From: Anditalea andensis | GTDB lineage: Bacteria; Bacteroidota; Bacteroidia; Cytophagales; Cyclobacteriaceae | Assembly (NCBI RefSeq): GCF_000714815.1 | Contig: NZ_JMIH01000014.1 | Span: forward strand, 310,001 to 374,000 | Reading direction: 5' to 3' | Length of the DNA stretch: 64,000 nt | Shown here: positions 1 to 9,360 of the stretch, piece by piece | Layout: each line of letters begins with the position of its first letter | How positions within the stretch are numbered: the first letter of the stretch is position 1 | Position numbers and translations under genes: made by a program | The notes under the pieces: generated by a model | What the model was told of the DNA's origin: nothing | Seen by the model: the letters and a program-made list of their open reading frames with translations, nothing else | Database searches by the model: none

Positions 1-135
1 CCTAAACTGAAGTCCTTTATCCAGCAAAAGGTAATGGGGTCCTGTAGGTCCATCTATGCTATCTACCATCTGGCCATGAGCACCAAATTGTACATAAATA
101 AAGAAACACAAGATTAAGCAATATATTTTACGCAT
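1..135 (-). CDS. Secreted protein, N-terminal part only
   Basis: Reading the minus strand from an ATG at 135 gives 45 codons without a stop up to the window edge. The product starts MRKIYCLILCFFIYVQFGAHG, a typical Sec signal peptide with a probable cleavage after AHG, followed by QMVDSIDGPTGPHY. A TAnnTTTG-type box (TACTTTTG on the minus strand, 163-156) lies about 20 nt upstream of the start, which supports this reading. The rest of the protein is outside the window and the family cannot be named. Confidence 0.55.
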   Translation of the reverse strand, partial: MRKIYCLILCFFIYVQFGAHGQMVDSIDGPTGPHYLLLDKGLQFR

Positions 136-155
136 ATTTACTATCTTTTTTTCCG

Positions 156-193
156 CAAAAGTAGAGGCTAATTAAAACAATAGCATACATTTG
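156..193. promoter_or_regulatory. Divergent promoter -7 boxes
   Basis: Two matches to the Bacteroidota -7 consensus TAnnTTTG face away from each other: TACTTTTG on the minus strand (163-156) toward the partial secreted gene, and TACATTTG on the plus strand (186-193) toward the membrane protein starting at 218. I do not see a TTG -33 box at the usual spacing for either. Confidence 0.45.
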
Positions 194-217
194 GGAAGAT
201 ATAATTTATTACCTGGA

Positions 218-865
218 ATGAGTAAAGTCACTACCAAGTTATCAGAACGAACAGAAGAACTAATTAATTTCGACAAAAGGATATTTTTTATTTTTTTGGT
301 TGCTACGTTCATTTTGATCAGGTACCTCACCAATCAGATAATCCTACAGGCTATCCCCGGTCATGAACAGTTGGAAAGAGATGGCAGCCTTACCTTCTTT
401 TATATCTTTAATACATTCAATTACCTCTGGACTCCCTTTGCACTTCTTTGGAAGTTTACCTTATCTGCATTTCTGCTTTGGGTCGGAGCGTTTATCTTTG
501 GCCATAAGATATCCTTCAGGGACCTTTGGAAGTTTGTACTGGTAGCGGAGCTCATTTTTATCTTTCCTGAGCTCATACGGCTGCTGTGGTTTTTAGTCGA
601 ACCTCCTATGTCTTATTTGGAAATCAAAGATTTTCATCCCCTTTCACTTTATTCATTAGTCAATTCAGGCCATATCCACCCGCGGTACCACTACCCTTTA
701 CAGGCAATCAATCTATTTGAACTCCTTTATTGTGTGATATTATCAGTGGGCATCCATATGTTGAGCAGAAGATCTTTGGAGCAATCGTTTATATTGGTGA
801 TCTGTAGCTACGGTATAGGTTTTATAGTTTGGCTGTTTTACTATGCTATGGTATATAAAGGGTAG
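218..865 (+). CDS. Hypothetical multi-pass membrane protein
   Basis: This is a 215-residue protein with about five hydrophobic segments, at roughly residues 20-40, 70-100, 105-130, 160-180 and 190-212. The first segment follows a short charged N-terminus (MSKVTTKLSERTEELINFDKR in one-letter code, cytoplasmic by the positive-inside rule). The overall layout recalls Yip1-type small membrane proteins, but I do not see a diagnostic motif. An in-frame TTG at 191 could extend it by nine residues. I prefer the ATG at 218 because the TTG lies inside the -7 box TACATTTG. The gene stands alone, 220 nt before the DUF2723 gene. Confidence 0.7.
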   Translation: MSKVTTKLSERTEELINFDKRIFFIFLVATFILIRYLTNQIILQAIPGHEQLERDGSLTFFYIFNTFNYLWTPFALLWKFTLSAFLLWVGAFIFGHKISFRDLWKFVLVAELIFIFPELIRLLWFLVEPPMSYLEIKDFHPLSLYSLVNSGHIHPRYHYPLQAINLFELLYCVILSVGIHMLSRRSLEQSFILVICSYGIGFIVWLFYYAMVYKG

Positions 866-1085
866 ACTCAATTTTGCTTATAGCCATTAGCCTAAAACAA
901 ACCATGTATTATATACAAAAAATTGCAGGGATGCTCTGAAAAGTTGTGTAGTTACGTATGTGAAGAGAACTAATTTCATGTAGCTATAAAACTCGATCAG
1001 AGCGCTGTCTATTTAAAATCTGTTAAATACCCTTTTTTTCCCCATTAATTTTTTATTTTCGCCTTTCAAAATTTATATAATACAA

Positions 1086-4061
1086 ATGTTAGATTATAGA
1101 AAGGTCAATAACCTAACCGGCTGGGTCGTATTTCTTTTTGCCACGGTCATATACATATTAACGATAGAGGAAACGGCTAGTTTTTGGGATCCGGGGGAAT
1201 TTATAGCAGTAGCCTATAAACTTCAGGTGCCACATCCTCCCGGGGCTCCATTTTTTCTGTTGATCTATCGGATGTTTGGTTTCCTTGCATTCGGAGATGT
1301 GCATCAAGTAGCTTATTGGATGAATTTTGGAAGCGCTCTGTTTTCGGGATTTACCATCTTATTCCTTTTCTGGTCTATTACGCTGTTAGGCAGAAAGCTT
1401 TTCAGATTACCATTGGGGGGAGAGAGTAAAGGTCATACGATCGCTATCATGGGGGCAGGTATTATCGGGTCTTTGGCCTATACATTCTCAGACAGTTTTT
1501 GGTTTTCGGCAGTGGAAGCCGAGGTTTATGCCATGTCTTCGTTTTTTACGGCTATTGTCATCTGGGCATTTCTGAAGTGGGATGTGATAAAAGATCCAAG
1601 GGAGGAGAACAGATGGATGATATTCATAGCTTATCTGGTAGGCCTTTCCATAGGTGTCCACTTATTGAATTTGGTGACATTGCCTGCCCTAGCACTAATT
1701 TATTATTTTAAAAAATACGAAAATCCTACCCTAAAAGGAGGAGTTTTAGCTTTGGTTGCTGGGGGCATTGCCCTTATCATTATTAATAACATTATCATTC
1801 CAGGCCTTCCCAGCTTAGCGGGTTCTGTAGAGATATTCTTTGTAAACAGCATAGGATTACCATTTGGGTCCGGCATTATATTTTTCAGTGCCCTATTTAT
1901 AGGAGCGTTGGTGTATGCCATTCTTTATTCTATTAAAAACCAGAAAATACTGCTTAACACAGCGCTATTATCGCTTACTTTTATCTTGATAGGATATGGA
2001 TCCTATGCTATGATCGTGATCAGGGCTAATGCGGACACTGTTATCAACGAGAACAACCCGAAGGATGTCCTCAGCTTTGTAAGCTATCTAAAAAGGGAGC
2101 AGTATGGTGACAGGCCCTTATTACATGGCAGGTATTTCACCGCAGATGTGATCGATCAAAAAGAAGGGGAACCCGTATATGTAAAAGGGCCTGACAGATA
2201 TGAAATAGTGGATTACAATATTGTCAATGAATATGACCCCGCTCATACCACTATCCTGCCAAGAATCCATAGTACCCAAGAACGTCACAGACAGATATAC
2301 AGGGCTAAGTTAGGATTGAGGGAAGGCGAAAAACCATCTTTTTCTGACAACATATATTTTATGTTTTCACACCAGCTGGGGCATATGTACTGGCGATATT
2401 TTATGTGGAATTTCTCCGGTAGGGAAAGTGACTTCTCTGATGCACCATGGCTGGGGATATGGGACGCCGTAGACAACAGCTATCCTGACTATATCACTGA
2501 TAATAAGGCGCATAACAACTACCTGATGCTGCCACTTATCCTGGGGATAATCGGTTTGATCTTTCAGGCCAAATATGACCCCAAGTCGTTTTATATCACC
2601 ATGATGCTATTCCTGATGATGGGGGTGGTTCTGGTACTCTACCTGAATTCCCCTCCGGTAGAGCCAAGAGAAAGAGATTATATTTATGTAGGCTCATTTT
2701 ATGCCTTTGCCATTTGGATAGGACTGAGTGTATTGGCACTTTCTCATTGGATAGGTAAAATAAACAAAAACCTGGCTGTAGGTGCTGTGGTGGCTACACT
2801 TATAGCCTTTCCTGCTCCGGTTATCATGGCATTCCAAAACTGGGATGACCATGACAGAAGTGACAGATACTTCTCTGTAGATTCAGCCAGAAACTTCCTA
2901 GCTTCCTGCGCTCCAAATGCGATACTCTTTACCGGTGGAGATAATGATACCTTCCCACTTTGGTATGTACAGGAAGTAGAAGGTTTTAGAACAGACGTAC
3001 GTGTAATCGTGCTTAGCTACTTCGACACAGACTGGTATATAGACCAAATGCAGCGCCAGGTTTATGATTCACCTCCTATAGATTTTACGCTCGATAGAAG
3101 AAACTATCGTAAAGGCACCAATGATGTCCTCTATGTAAGTGAAAGGCAGGGGCTGGATGCAGTATCAGCCAGGGAATACCTTAAACTGATCAAAAATGAA
3201 AGTGATCTTTTAAAACTGAGTTCAGGCTTTAGAACTCAGCTGAACCTAGTCCCTTCCAGAAACCTCATCATGGAGATAGACACGGATGATGTTCTGCGCA
3301 AAGGCATCATACCCGAAGGAATGGAAGACCTGATGATAGACCAAATGAACCTACGGGTAAAAGGAAACTACATGACTAAGGGCAGCATGATGCTGATGGA
3401 TATGATTGTCACCAATAACTGGGAACGACCTATTTATTTTAATAACACATCCTTGGCAACTATAGGGTTCGACTTAACCAATCATGTAGTGATGGAAGGG
3501 CTTACCTATAGACTGCTGCCCGTCCAAAAGCCCCAAAATCTGGAAGAATTGGTAGACACAGAAACCTCCTATAGAAATGCCATGGAACGGTTTGCTTTTA
3601 GAGGAATGGATAATCCTGACAATTATTTTGACGATGAGTTCAGAAGATTTACATCTAATCATAGAAGTGCACTGAACAGCATCACCATTGCGCTGCTGGA
3701 TGAAGAAGATATAGAAAGGGCCAGAGATATCCAAATGTTAAGCTTAGAAGCATTCCCTCATGAGGCCATACCGTATGATGTCGCCAGTGGACAATCTGTT
3801 CCCCTGCTCTTCGAAATCGGAGAGGAAGAACATGCACTCCACATCATAGATGAAATTTCCCACCGCGCCATTGAGATGCTAAATTTCTATTCTCAGCGTG
3901 AAAGACCATTGGACAGAGAAGCCATGATCTCCGGTGAAATGATGAAATACTTTGTACCCTTATTAAGGGAACGGGGATATGATGAACGCGCTACCAGACT
4001 TCAAAATGAATTGGATAGGATATTCGGTAGAACTGAAAACCTTCCTTTAAGGAGAAAATAG
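1086..4061 (+). CDS. DUF2723 / GT117-type membrane glycosyltransferase-like protein
   Basis: The 991-residue protein has a polytopic N-terminal half and a long soluble C-terminal half. Near residues 30-60 it carries the DUF2723 signature: ASFWDPGEF, then VPHPPGAPFF. This is the acidic first-loop pattern of GT-C enzymes. DUF2723 is placed in CAZy family GT117 and is related to the animal O-mannosyltransferase TMEM260. The protein probably moves sugar from a lipid carrier to acceptors on the outer side of the inner membrane. Further membrane segments run to about residue 590, with a short loop carrying SPPVEPRERDYIYVG, which is also conserved in the family. The C-terminal part (about 620-991) looks globular and periplasmic. 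The substrate cannot be read from sequence. Confidence 0.85.
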   Translation: MLDYRKVNNLTGWVVFLFATVIYILTIEETASFWDPGEFIAVAYKLQVPHPPGAPFFLLIYRMFGFLAFGDVHQVAYWMNFGSALFSGFTILFLFWSITLLGRKLFRLPLGGESKGHTIAIMGAGIIGSLAYTFSDSFWFSAVEAEVYAMSSFFTAIVIWAFLKWDVIKDPREENRWMIFIAYLVGLSIGVHLLNLVTLPALALIYYFKKYENPTLKGGVLALVAGGIALIIINNIIIPGLPSLAGSVEIFFVNSIGLPFGSGIIFFSALFIGALVYAILYSIKNQKILLNTALLSLTFILIGYGSYAMIVIRANADTVINENNPKDVLSFVSYLKREQYGDRPLLHGRYFTADVIDQKEGEPVYVKGPDRYEIVDYNIVNEYDPAHTTILPRIHSTQERHRQIYRAKLGLREGEKPSFSDNIYFMFSHQLGHMYWRYFMWNFSGRESDFSDAPWLGIWDAVDNSYPDYITDNKAHNNYLMLPLILGIIGLIFQAKYDPKSFYITMMLFLMMGVVLVLYLNSPPVEPRERDYIYVGSFYAFAIWIGLSVLALSHWIGKINKNLAVGAVVATLIAFPAPVIMAFQNWDDHDRSDRYFSVDSARNFLASCAPNAILFTGGDNDTFPLWYVQEVEGFRTDVRVIVLSYFDTDWYIDQMQRQVYDSPPIDFTLDRRNYRKGTNDVLYVSERQGLDAVSAREYLKLIKNESDLLKLSSGFRTQLNLVPSRNLIMEIDTDDVLRKGIIPEGMEDLMIDQMNLRVKGNYMTKGSMMLMDMIVTNNWERPIYFNNTSLATIGFDLTNHVVMEGLTYRLLPVQKPQNLEELVDTETSYRNAMERFAFRGMDNPDNYFDDEFRRFTSNHRSALNSITIALLDEEDIERARDIQMLSLEAFPHEAIPYDVASGQSVPLLFEIGEEEHALHIIDEISHRAIEMLNFYSQRERPLDREAMISGEMMKYFVPLLRERGYDERATRLQNELDRIFGRTENLPLRRK

Positions 4062-4120
4062 GAAATACCCTCCTCTGGCAAAAAATCACAGCGACGATAA
4101 TGCACCCTACTGAATGTAAT

Positions 4121-4156
4121 GCAAAAAAGCCTTCCATAAAGGGAAGGCTTTTTTGC
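4121..4156. terminator. Bidirectional intrinsic terminator
   Basis: A perfect 15-bp inverted repeat (GCAAAAAAGCCTTCC, 4121-4135, with its complement at 4142-4156) encloses a 6-nt loop. The A and T runs at the stem ends let it work in both directions. It serves the DUF2723 gene on the plus strand and the methyltransferase gene on the minus strand. Confidence 0.85.
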
Positions 4157-4242
4157 ATTTAGGCTTTCATCTTTCTTGATTCTCGGGAGAGACATATAAG
4201 AAAACTAAAGAAGCGATTAATCGTTCATTCCAAGTTTGTGCT

Positions 4243-5022
4243 TTATTCTTTTTTATGCAAAACATAATATAGATCAAGTGCGACCTCTGGATTATCCACT
4301 ATTTTATAATCCTTATGGGATAGGGTTGCCACCGCATCCCCTTGCTGCTTGTGTAGTTGGTTCCTGTTTCTTCTGTTCAGAAATTCATAAGGCCTTTTGA
4401 GCAATGAAGCAGGCAGTTTATATTGCAGACCAAAAATATCAAATTTGGTGATTCTTCTTACTGATGCCCTATTGGCTTCATGATAAGTCCATACCTTATC
4501 ATTACCTCCTATCCCTTTGGTTTCTACATGATCAAACACCCTCTGGCAAAGTTCCGTTAACTGCTGACTGGTATACTCTCTGATATGCCAGGGATTTCGG
4601 GTAAGGGTATGCTTTATATTAGGGGTAGAAATAATGGCCTTCCCTCCGGGTTTCAGCACCCTATACAACTCTTTTAAAAACAATAGATCATTTTCTATAT
4701 GTTCTATTACCTGAAAACTCACTACAGAATCATATTCATTACTTTTGATAGATGCCAAGGGTGGGATATTGGCTTGCTCAAAGGTATACGACGGGTATTT
4801 CTCCTGAAGCATATGAATCAATTCATGGTGCTGATCTATCCCATGATATGACTTTATCTGATCCTGCAGTACCTCTATACCACGGCCTTCCCCACAGCCT
4901 ATTTCCAGCAAATGACCTTTTACCTGCGAAATAGCGCCCATATAAGCTTTTAATAATCGTTGATGAATTGGGTTGTCACTAATCAACTTATCGGATGCAA
5001 TTTCCGTTGTATAGGTAGCCAT
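4243..5022 (-). CDS. Class I SAM-dependent methyltransferase
   Basis: The 259-residue protein has the Methyltransf_11/25 fold. Motif I is LLEIGCGEGRG, the acidic end of strand 2 is HGIDQHH, and motif post-III is FQVIEHIENDLLFLKELYRVLKPGG (split here only to show the region) with ISTPN after it. The ATG at 5022 gives MATYTTEIASD; a TTG at 5046 would add eight residues but is less likely. The C-terminal 60 residues are basic. It lies beside envelope genes and could act in glycan or lipid biosynthesis, but the substrate is unknown. Confidence 0.8.
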   Translation of the reverse strand: MATYTTEIASDKLISDNPIHQRLLKAYMGAISQVKGHLLEIGCGEGRGIEVLQDQIKSYHGIDQHHELIHMLQEKYPSYTFEQANIPPLASIKSNEYDSVVSFQVIEHIENDLLFLKELYRVLKPGGKAIISTPNIKHTLTRNPWHIREYTSQQLTELCQRVFDHVETKGIGGNDKVWTYHEANRASVRRITKFDIFGLQYKLPASLLKRPYEFLNRRNRNQLHKQQGDAVATLSHKDYKIVDNPEVALDLYYVLHKKE

Positions 5023-5070
5023 AGAAAATTTTATTAATTTAGTCAAAAATTAGATTGTCTTTAAAATCAT

Positions 5071-6318
5071 ATGAAGGTAAAAAATTTGCAAAAACCAAAC
5101 CAAAAAATGGCAGTATTTATCATGCTGTTTACTTTATCCCTGAGTCTACAAGCTCAATCTACTCTAGAAAATCTAAATCAGAACCTAAGATATAGCCGAT
5201 ATTCCAGATTATCTGTAAAAATTATCCCTCAAAAAGAGACTAATAATACCTTTTTGCTACAGATGCCGGTAGAAAAAATTGAGGACAACATTGACTTTGA
5301 AGACTATCTTTTTTCCTATGCCATAGTAGGCAGCTTTACCGAGGAAATAGCAGATGGGCAAATCACTAGGTTGACTAGAGACAAATTAAAAAGTGAAAGT
5401 GAACGGCATTTTTATTTTGAAGAATCTGTTACAATACCTGAGAATCAGACAGAAGCATACGCTGTATTCTGGGCTAAGGATTCCAGGCAAGGAGACGAAT
5501 ACATCTACCATATAGATTTAAAAGGACCGTATATATTCGAAACGCCTACCTTTAGTGCCTATTATGGAAATAACATTCCCTTTGATCAAACTTTTTTAAA
5601 TGTAGAAGAAGCATTACTTTTTAAAGGACATGCTGGAATAAACCTTTACAGCTACTTTTATCCCCAGCAGTTCACCGTACCGCTGCCTCCTATGGAGACC
5701 AAACCTGCTGCTGTGCCAAAAGAAATAGATGTGCAGGATGATGGTACATTTTTACAGAACGTACCAAAAACTTTTAACCAAAACGGGTATTATTTCATCC
5801 AATCAGATACTACTGCACCGGCGGGTGTATTGGTAAAGACAGTACCAAATGCATTCCCACGTGTAGAAGACTGGGACAAAATGGTGGACATGGTAGTATA
5901 TATATCTACCAGGCGTGAGCATGAATCCTTGCTCAGTGCGCAGGACAAGAAAAAAGCCCTTGACCAATACTGGATCAACATGACCAAGGATGAAGAAATT
6001 TCCAAAAACCTGATCCGTGAATATTTTAGACAAATTGAATTTGCCAACATCTTGTTTACGGATTTCAGAGAGGGATGGAAAACAGACCGCGGAATGATTT
6101 ACACCGTCATGGGGCCACCGGAAGAAGTATACTTTAACCTGGACAGGGAAGTTTGGATTTATGCAGGGATAGATACCAATTCAAAAATTACCTTTACCTT
6201 TGCGCGGGTAAAGAATGTATTGACCCCACATTATTACCAACTCAATAGGTCAAGGGCCTATCAACCAGAGTGGTTTAAAAGAATAACTTTATGGAGAAGC
6301 GGAAAGATGGCTTTCTAA
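5071..6318 (+). CDS. Secreted GWxTD domain protein
   Basis: The 415-residue protein begins with a Sec signal peptide (hydrophobic MAVFIMLFTLSLSLQAQ, cleavage after about residue 28). The C-terminal GWxTD domain is clear: REGWKTDRGMIYTVMGPPEE near residues 332-352, followed by EVWIYAG. The family is found in Bacteroidota and a few other phyla. Its function is not known, although the motif resembles a small substrate-binding surface. The gene overlaps rlmB downstream by 28 nt, so the two are probably co-transcribed. It is divergent from the methyltransferase gene. Confidence 0.85.
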   Translation: MKVKNLQKPNQKMAVFIMLFTLSLSLQAQSTLENLNQNLRYSRYSRLSVKIIPQKETNNTFLLQMPVEKIEDNIDFEDYLFSYAIVGSFTEEIADGQITRLTRDKLKSESERHFYFEESVTIPENQTEAYAVFWAKDSRQGDEYIYHIDLKGPYIFETPTFSAYYGNNIPFDQTFLNVEEALLFKGHAGINLYSYFYPQQFTVPLPPMETKPAAVPKEIDVQDDGTFLQNVPKTFNQNGYYFIQSDTTAPAGVLVKTVPNAFPRVEDWDKMVDMVVYISTRREHESLLSAQDKKKALDQYWINMTKDEEISKNLIREYFRQIEFANILFTDFREGWKTDRGMIYTVMGPPEEVYFNLDREVWIYAGIDTNSKITFTFARVKNVLTPHYYQLNRSRAYQPEWFKRITLWRSGKMAF

Positions 6319-7073
6319 TAGACAAAGGAGAGCATGATAAAGATTTTATATTTGGTACCAGAGCCGTCATTGAAGCACTGAATGCCCAAAAGGATATCGA
6401 TAAGATCCTTATCAATAAAGAACAAAACAATGAACTGACAAAGGAACTGCTTTCGCTTGCCAAAGCTGAAAGAGTACCAGTGGTAAGGGTGCCTGAAGCA
6501 AAACTGAACAGGATTACCCGTAAAAACCATCAGGGTGTAGTGGCGCACATTTCTGCTATTCAATATGCATCATTGGACAATGTGATCGAAGAATGTTTTT
6601 CTAAAGGCGTAGCGCCTCTCATTTTGGTATTGGACCGGATCACTGATGTCAGAAACTTTGGAGCCATAGCCAGAACTGCAGATTGTGCCGGTGTACATGC
6701 CATCGTTTTACCAGAAAAAGGCAGTGCCCAGATCAATTCAGATGCTGTAAAAACCTCAGCCGGAGCTCTGAATTTCTTACCGGTATGCAGAGTGAAAAAC
6801 CTTTACTATACCATAAAAGACTTAAAAAAGATGGGTCTTACGGTAATCAGCTGTACTGAAAAGACCGAAAGGGTTATGTATGATGCGGACTATACTGGCC
6901 CGACTGTGATTGTCATGGGCTCAGAGGAAGATGGCATATCCAGTGAAATCATGGGTATCAGCGATGAATTTGTTTCTATCCCTATGTTTGGAAATATAGA
7001 AAGCTTAAATGTTTCTGTAGCTTCCGGAGTCATGATTTATGAAGCACTAAGACAGCGGAAAACCAGCAAGTAA
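6291..7073 (+). CDS. rlmB: 23S rRNA (guanosine-2'-O)-methyltransferase, SpoU/TrmH family
   Basis: The 260-residue protein has the two-part SpoU layout. An N-terminal substrate-binding domain (FIFGTRAVIEAL, then RKNHQGVVA) is followed by a SPOUT domain with motif 1 LDRITDVRNFGAIARTA, motif 2 VIVMGSEEDGI and motif 3 IPMFGNIESLNVSVASGV. This fits RlmB, which methylates G2251 in the ribosomal P-loop. The ATG at 6291 lies inside the end of the GWxTD gene in another frame, and the domain begins straight after it, so this start is good. A strong terminator follows. Confidence 0.92.
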   Translation: MEKRKDGFLIDKGEHDKDFIFGTRAVIEALNAQKDIDKILINKEQNNELTKELLSLAKAERVPVVRVPEAKLNRITRKNHQGVVAHISAIQYASLDNVIEECFSKGVAPLILVLDRITDVRNFGAIARTADCAGVHAIVLPEKGSAQINSDAVKTSAGALNFLPVCRVKNLYYTIKDLKKMGLTVISCTEKTERVMYDADYTGPTVIVMGSEEDGISSEIMGISDEFVSIPMFGNIESLNVSVASGVMIYEALRQRKTSK

Positions 7074-7085
7074 TCGGATATAGAT

Positions 7086-7128
7086 AGTTAAAAGGGAAGC
7101 CGTTATTTAAACAGCTTCCCTTTTAACT
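7086..7128. terminator. Bidirectional intrinsic terminator
   Basis: A perfect 15-bp inverted repeat (AGTTAAAAGGGAAGC at 7086-7100, complement at 7114-7128) with a 13-nt loop lies between the convergent genes rlmB and manC. Its outer ends are A/T-rich, which suits termination of both. Confidence 0.8.
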
Positions 7129-7210
7129 TTTATAATTATATGCTTTCTGATAATAAAAAAATAATACCTGTAACAAATATAGCGGTCTTATTTATAGGCA
7201 TAAACTGAAC

Positions 7211-8281
7211 CTAGACGAAATCTTCTCCTTTATTTTTAGCATCATTTACAAACTCCCTAAATTTATTTTCAGCATCCAGTCTACAGATCAATAATACATT
7301 ATCAGATTCATTGATAAGATAATTTTCCAAACCCTGGACTACCACTAGTTTTTCAGGGGACACTTTGACATAACAGTTAGAGGTATCATAAAGCAAAGCA
7401 TTGGCTTCTACGACATTATTTTGTTCATCATGGGGCTGAATTTCGTGTAAACTCATCCAGGATCCCAAATCGGACCATCCAAAGTCACCCAAAACCACAT
7501 ATACATCATCAGATTTCTCCATCACCCCATAATCTATGGAAATGTTTTTCACCAGAGTATAGGCTTTATTAATAAATTCCGATTCTTCTTCAGTATAAAA
7601 GAAACGGTCTCCTTCCTCAAATACTTCTGCCATTTCAGGCATACAGCATTCAAAGGCATGTATGATACTTTCATTTTTCCAGACAAACATGCCAGAATTC
7701 CATACGAAGTCTCCGCTTTCCAAAAAAGTAGTGGCCAGTTTTAAATTGGGCTTTTCAGTAAAAGTTTTGACTTTTTTGGCTACCCCATTGGTCTCATTGT
7801 ACTGGATATATCCATATCCGGTTTCTGGCCTATTGGGTTTAATACCTATGGTGACTAACCTATTGTCTTCCTCTGCTGCTGAAAGAGCATCCTGTATCCT
7901 TCTTTTAAAGGAATCCTCTTTCAGGACAAGATGATCTGCAGGAGAAACGATGACTTTAGCCTTAGGGTCCTTTTTCTTGATTTTATAGCTCGCAAAGGCT
8001 ATGCATGCTGCGGTGTTTCTTCTCATTGGCTCTGTCAGGATATGGTCTTCGGATACCTCGGGAAGCTGACTTTTTACCAGATCAAAATAATTATTGTTGG
8101 TGACCACAAAAAACTTATCAGGATCAGAAATTTCCACAAACCGGTCATACGTCATCTGTAAGAGAGATCTCCCGGTGCCCAAAATATCTAAAAACTGCTT
8201 AGGATGATTGTTCCTGCTATATGGCCAAAACCGGGAGCCTATACCTCCTGCCATAATGATAATATAAGGTTTTTCCTTCAT
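7211..8281 (-). CDS. manC: Mannose-1-phosphate guanylyltransferase
   Basis: The 356-residue enzyme makes GDP-mannose from mannose 1-phosphate and GTP. The N-terminal nucleotidyltransferase signature is clear: MAGGIGSRFWPYSR, then HPKQFLDILG. Further on are TEPMRRNTAACI, VSPADH, PNRPETGYGYI, FVWNSGMFVW and GDFGWSDLGSW. The length matches the single-function form. The cupin phosphomannose isomerase domain of the larger fused enzymes is absent. It lies 9 nt downstream of kdsD, so the two surface-sugar genes form an operon. Confidence 0.92.
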   Translation of the reverse strand: MKEKPYIIIMAGGIGSRFWPYSRNNHPKQFLDILGTGRSLLQMTYDRFVEISDPDKFFVVTNNNYFDLVKSQLPEVSEDHILTEPMRRNTAACIAFASYKIKKKDPKAKVIVSPADHLVLKEDSFKRRIQDALSAAEEDNRLVTIGIKPNRPETGYGYIQYNETNGVAKKVKTFTEKPNLKLATTFLESGDFVWNSGMFVWKNESIIHAFECCMPEMAEVFEEGDRFFYTEEESEFINKAYTLVKNISIDYGVMEKSDDVYVVLGDFGWSDLGSWMSLHEIQPHDEQNNVVEANALLYDTSNCYVKVSPEKLVVVQGLENYLINESDNVLLICRLDAENKFREFVNDAKNKGEDFV

Positions 8282-8290
8282 ATTCTTCTT

Positions 8291-9259
8291 TTATACAATG
8301 CCTTCTTTCATTAAATCATGAATATGGACAAAACCTGCGATTTTTCCATCTTTTAGCGCAACTAATTGGGTAATATTATATTCTTTCATTTTATTTAAAG
8401 CTCTGATGGCAAATTCCTCTGTAGAGATGGTTTTTGGATCTTTGGTCATAATATCCACCGCCCTTACATTTTTGAGGTCTGTCTGACGCTGAAGCATTCT
8501 TCTCAGGTCCCCATCTGTAATGATCCCCAATAACTCTCCTGCTTCATTTACTACAGCGGTAGCTCCTAACCGTTTGCTGGATATTTCCACTATGATCTCC
8601 GTAAGCTGGGACTTGTCATACACCACAGGGATCATATCTTTAGGCACCACGTCTTCTACAGTCAGGTATAGCTGCTTACCCAAAGCGCCTCCTGGGTGGT
8701 ATTTGGCAAAATCTTCACTTCCAAAACCCCTAGCTTCTAACAGGCAAACTGCCAGTGCATCTCCCATAGCCATATGGGCAGTGGTACTGGTAGTAGGAGC
8801 AAGATTGTTAGGGCAAGCTTCCTCTGAGATAGTGGCATTCAATACAAAATCTGCATTCTGGGCCAAATAACTTTGGGTATTGCTTACCAGTGCAATAAGT
8901 TTGGACCCCAGTCTTTTCAATAAAGGTACGAGTACTTTTATCTCCGGTGTATTCCCGCTTTTTGATATGCAAATTACAAAATCATCACTTTGGATCATAC
9001 CCAGATCGCCATGAATGGCATCTGCACCATGCATAAAAAGCGCCGGTGTACCGGTCGAATTTAAAGTGGCCACTATTTTAGTGGCTATAATAGCACTTTT
9101 GCCTACCCCAGTTATCACCACCCGTCCCTTAGATGCCAATATAGCTTCCACACAGGCCTCAAAATCGTCATTTATATAATTTATTAAGTTTTGAATAGCA
9201 TCTGCCTCGGTTTGGAGTACCTTGATAGCGCTACTTTTAATATTTTTTGTTAACTTCAA
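8291..9259 (-). CDS. kdsD: KpsF/GutQ-type arabinose-5-phosphate isomerase
   Basis: The 322-residue protein has an N-terminal SIS domain (VVITGVGKSAIIATKIVATL, ADAIHGDLGMI, ISKSGNTPEI) and two C-terminal CBS domains (about 205-320, with ITDGDLRRML between them). This is the layout of D-arabinose-5-phosphate isomerase, which turns ribulose 5-phosphate into the precursor of Kdo for lipid A. The gene is first in an operon with manC and divergent from recQ. Other SIS-CBS sugar isomerases cannot be fully excluded, but this family call is firm. Confidence 0.9.
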   Translation of the reverse strand: MKLTKNIKSSAIKVLQTEADAIQNLINYINDDFEACVEAILASKGRVVITGVGKSAIIATKIVATLNSTGTPALFMHGADAIHGDLGMIQSDDFVICISKSGNTPEIKVLVPLLKRLGSKLIALVSNTQSYLAQNADFVLNATISEEACPNNLAPTTSTTAHMAMGDALAVCLLEARGFGSEDFAKYHPGGALGKQLYLTVEDVVPKDMIPVVYDKSQLTEIIVEISSKRLGATAVVNEAGELLGIITDGDLRRMLQRQTDLKNVRAVDIMTKDPKTISTEEFAIRALNKMKEYNITQLVALKDGKIAGFVHIHDLMKEGIV

Positions 9260-9360
9260 TTTTACCGCGGTTAATTGTTAAATTTGTATCAAAGGTAAAA
9301 AAGAAATCCTTTATAATTTAATGAACGTGGCAGTGCACATCATTAAAAAATAAATGTGGC

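Noticed and set aside
191-217. TTG start for the membrane protein
   Set aside because: It overlaps the -7 box TACATTTG and the ATG at 218 is better placed.
933-1003. GCTCTGA and TCAGAGC inverted repeat 57 nt apart
   Set aside because: Short arms with a long gap; it can arise by chance and lacks a T run.
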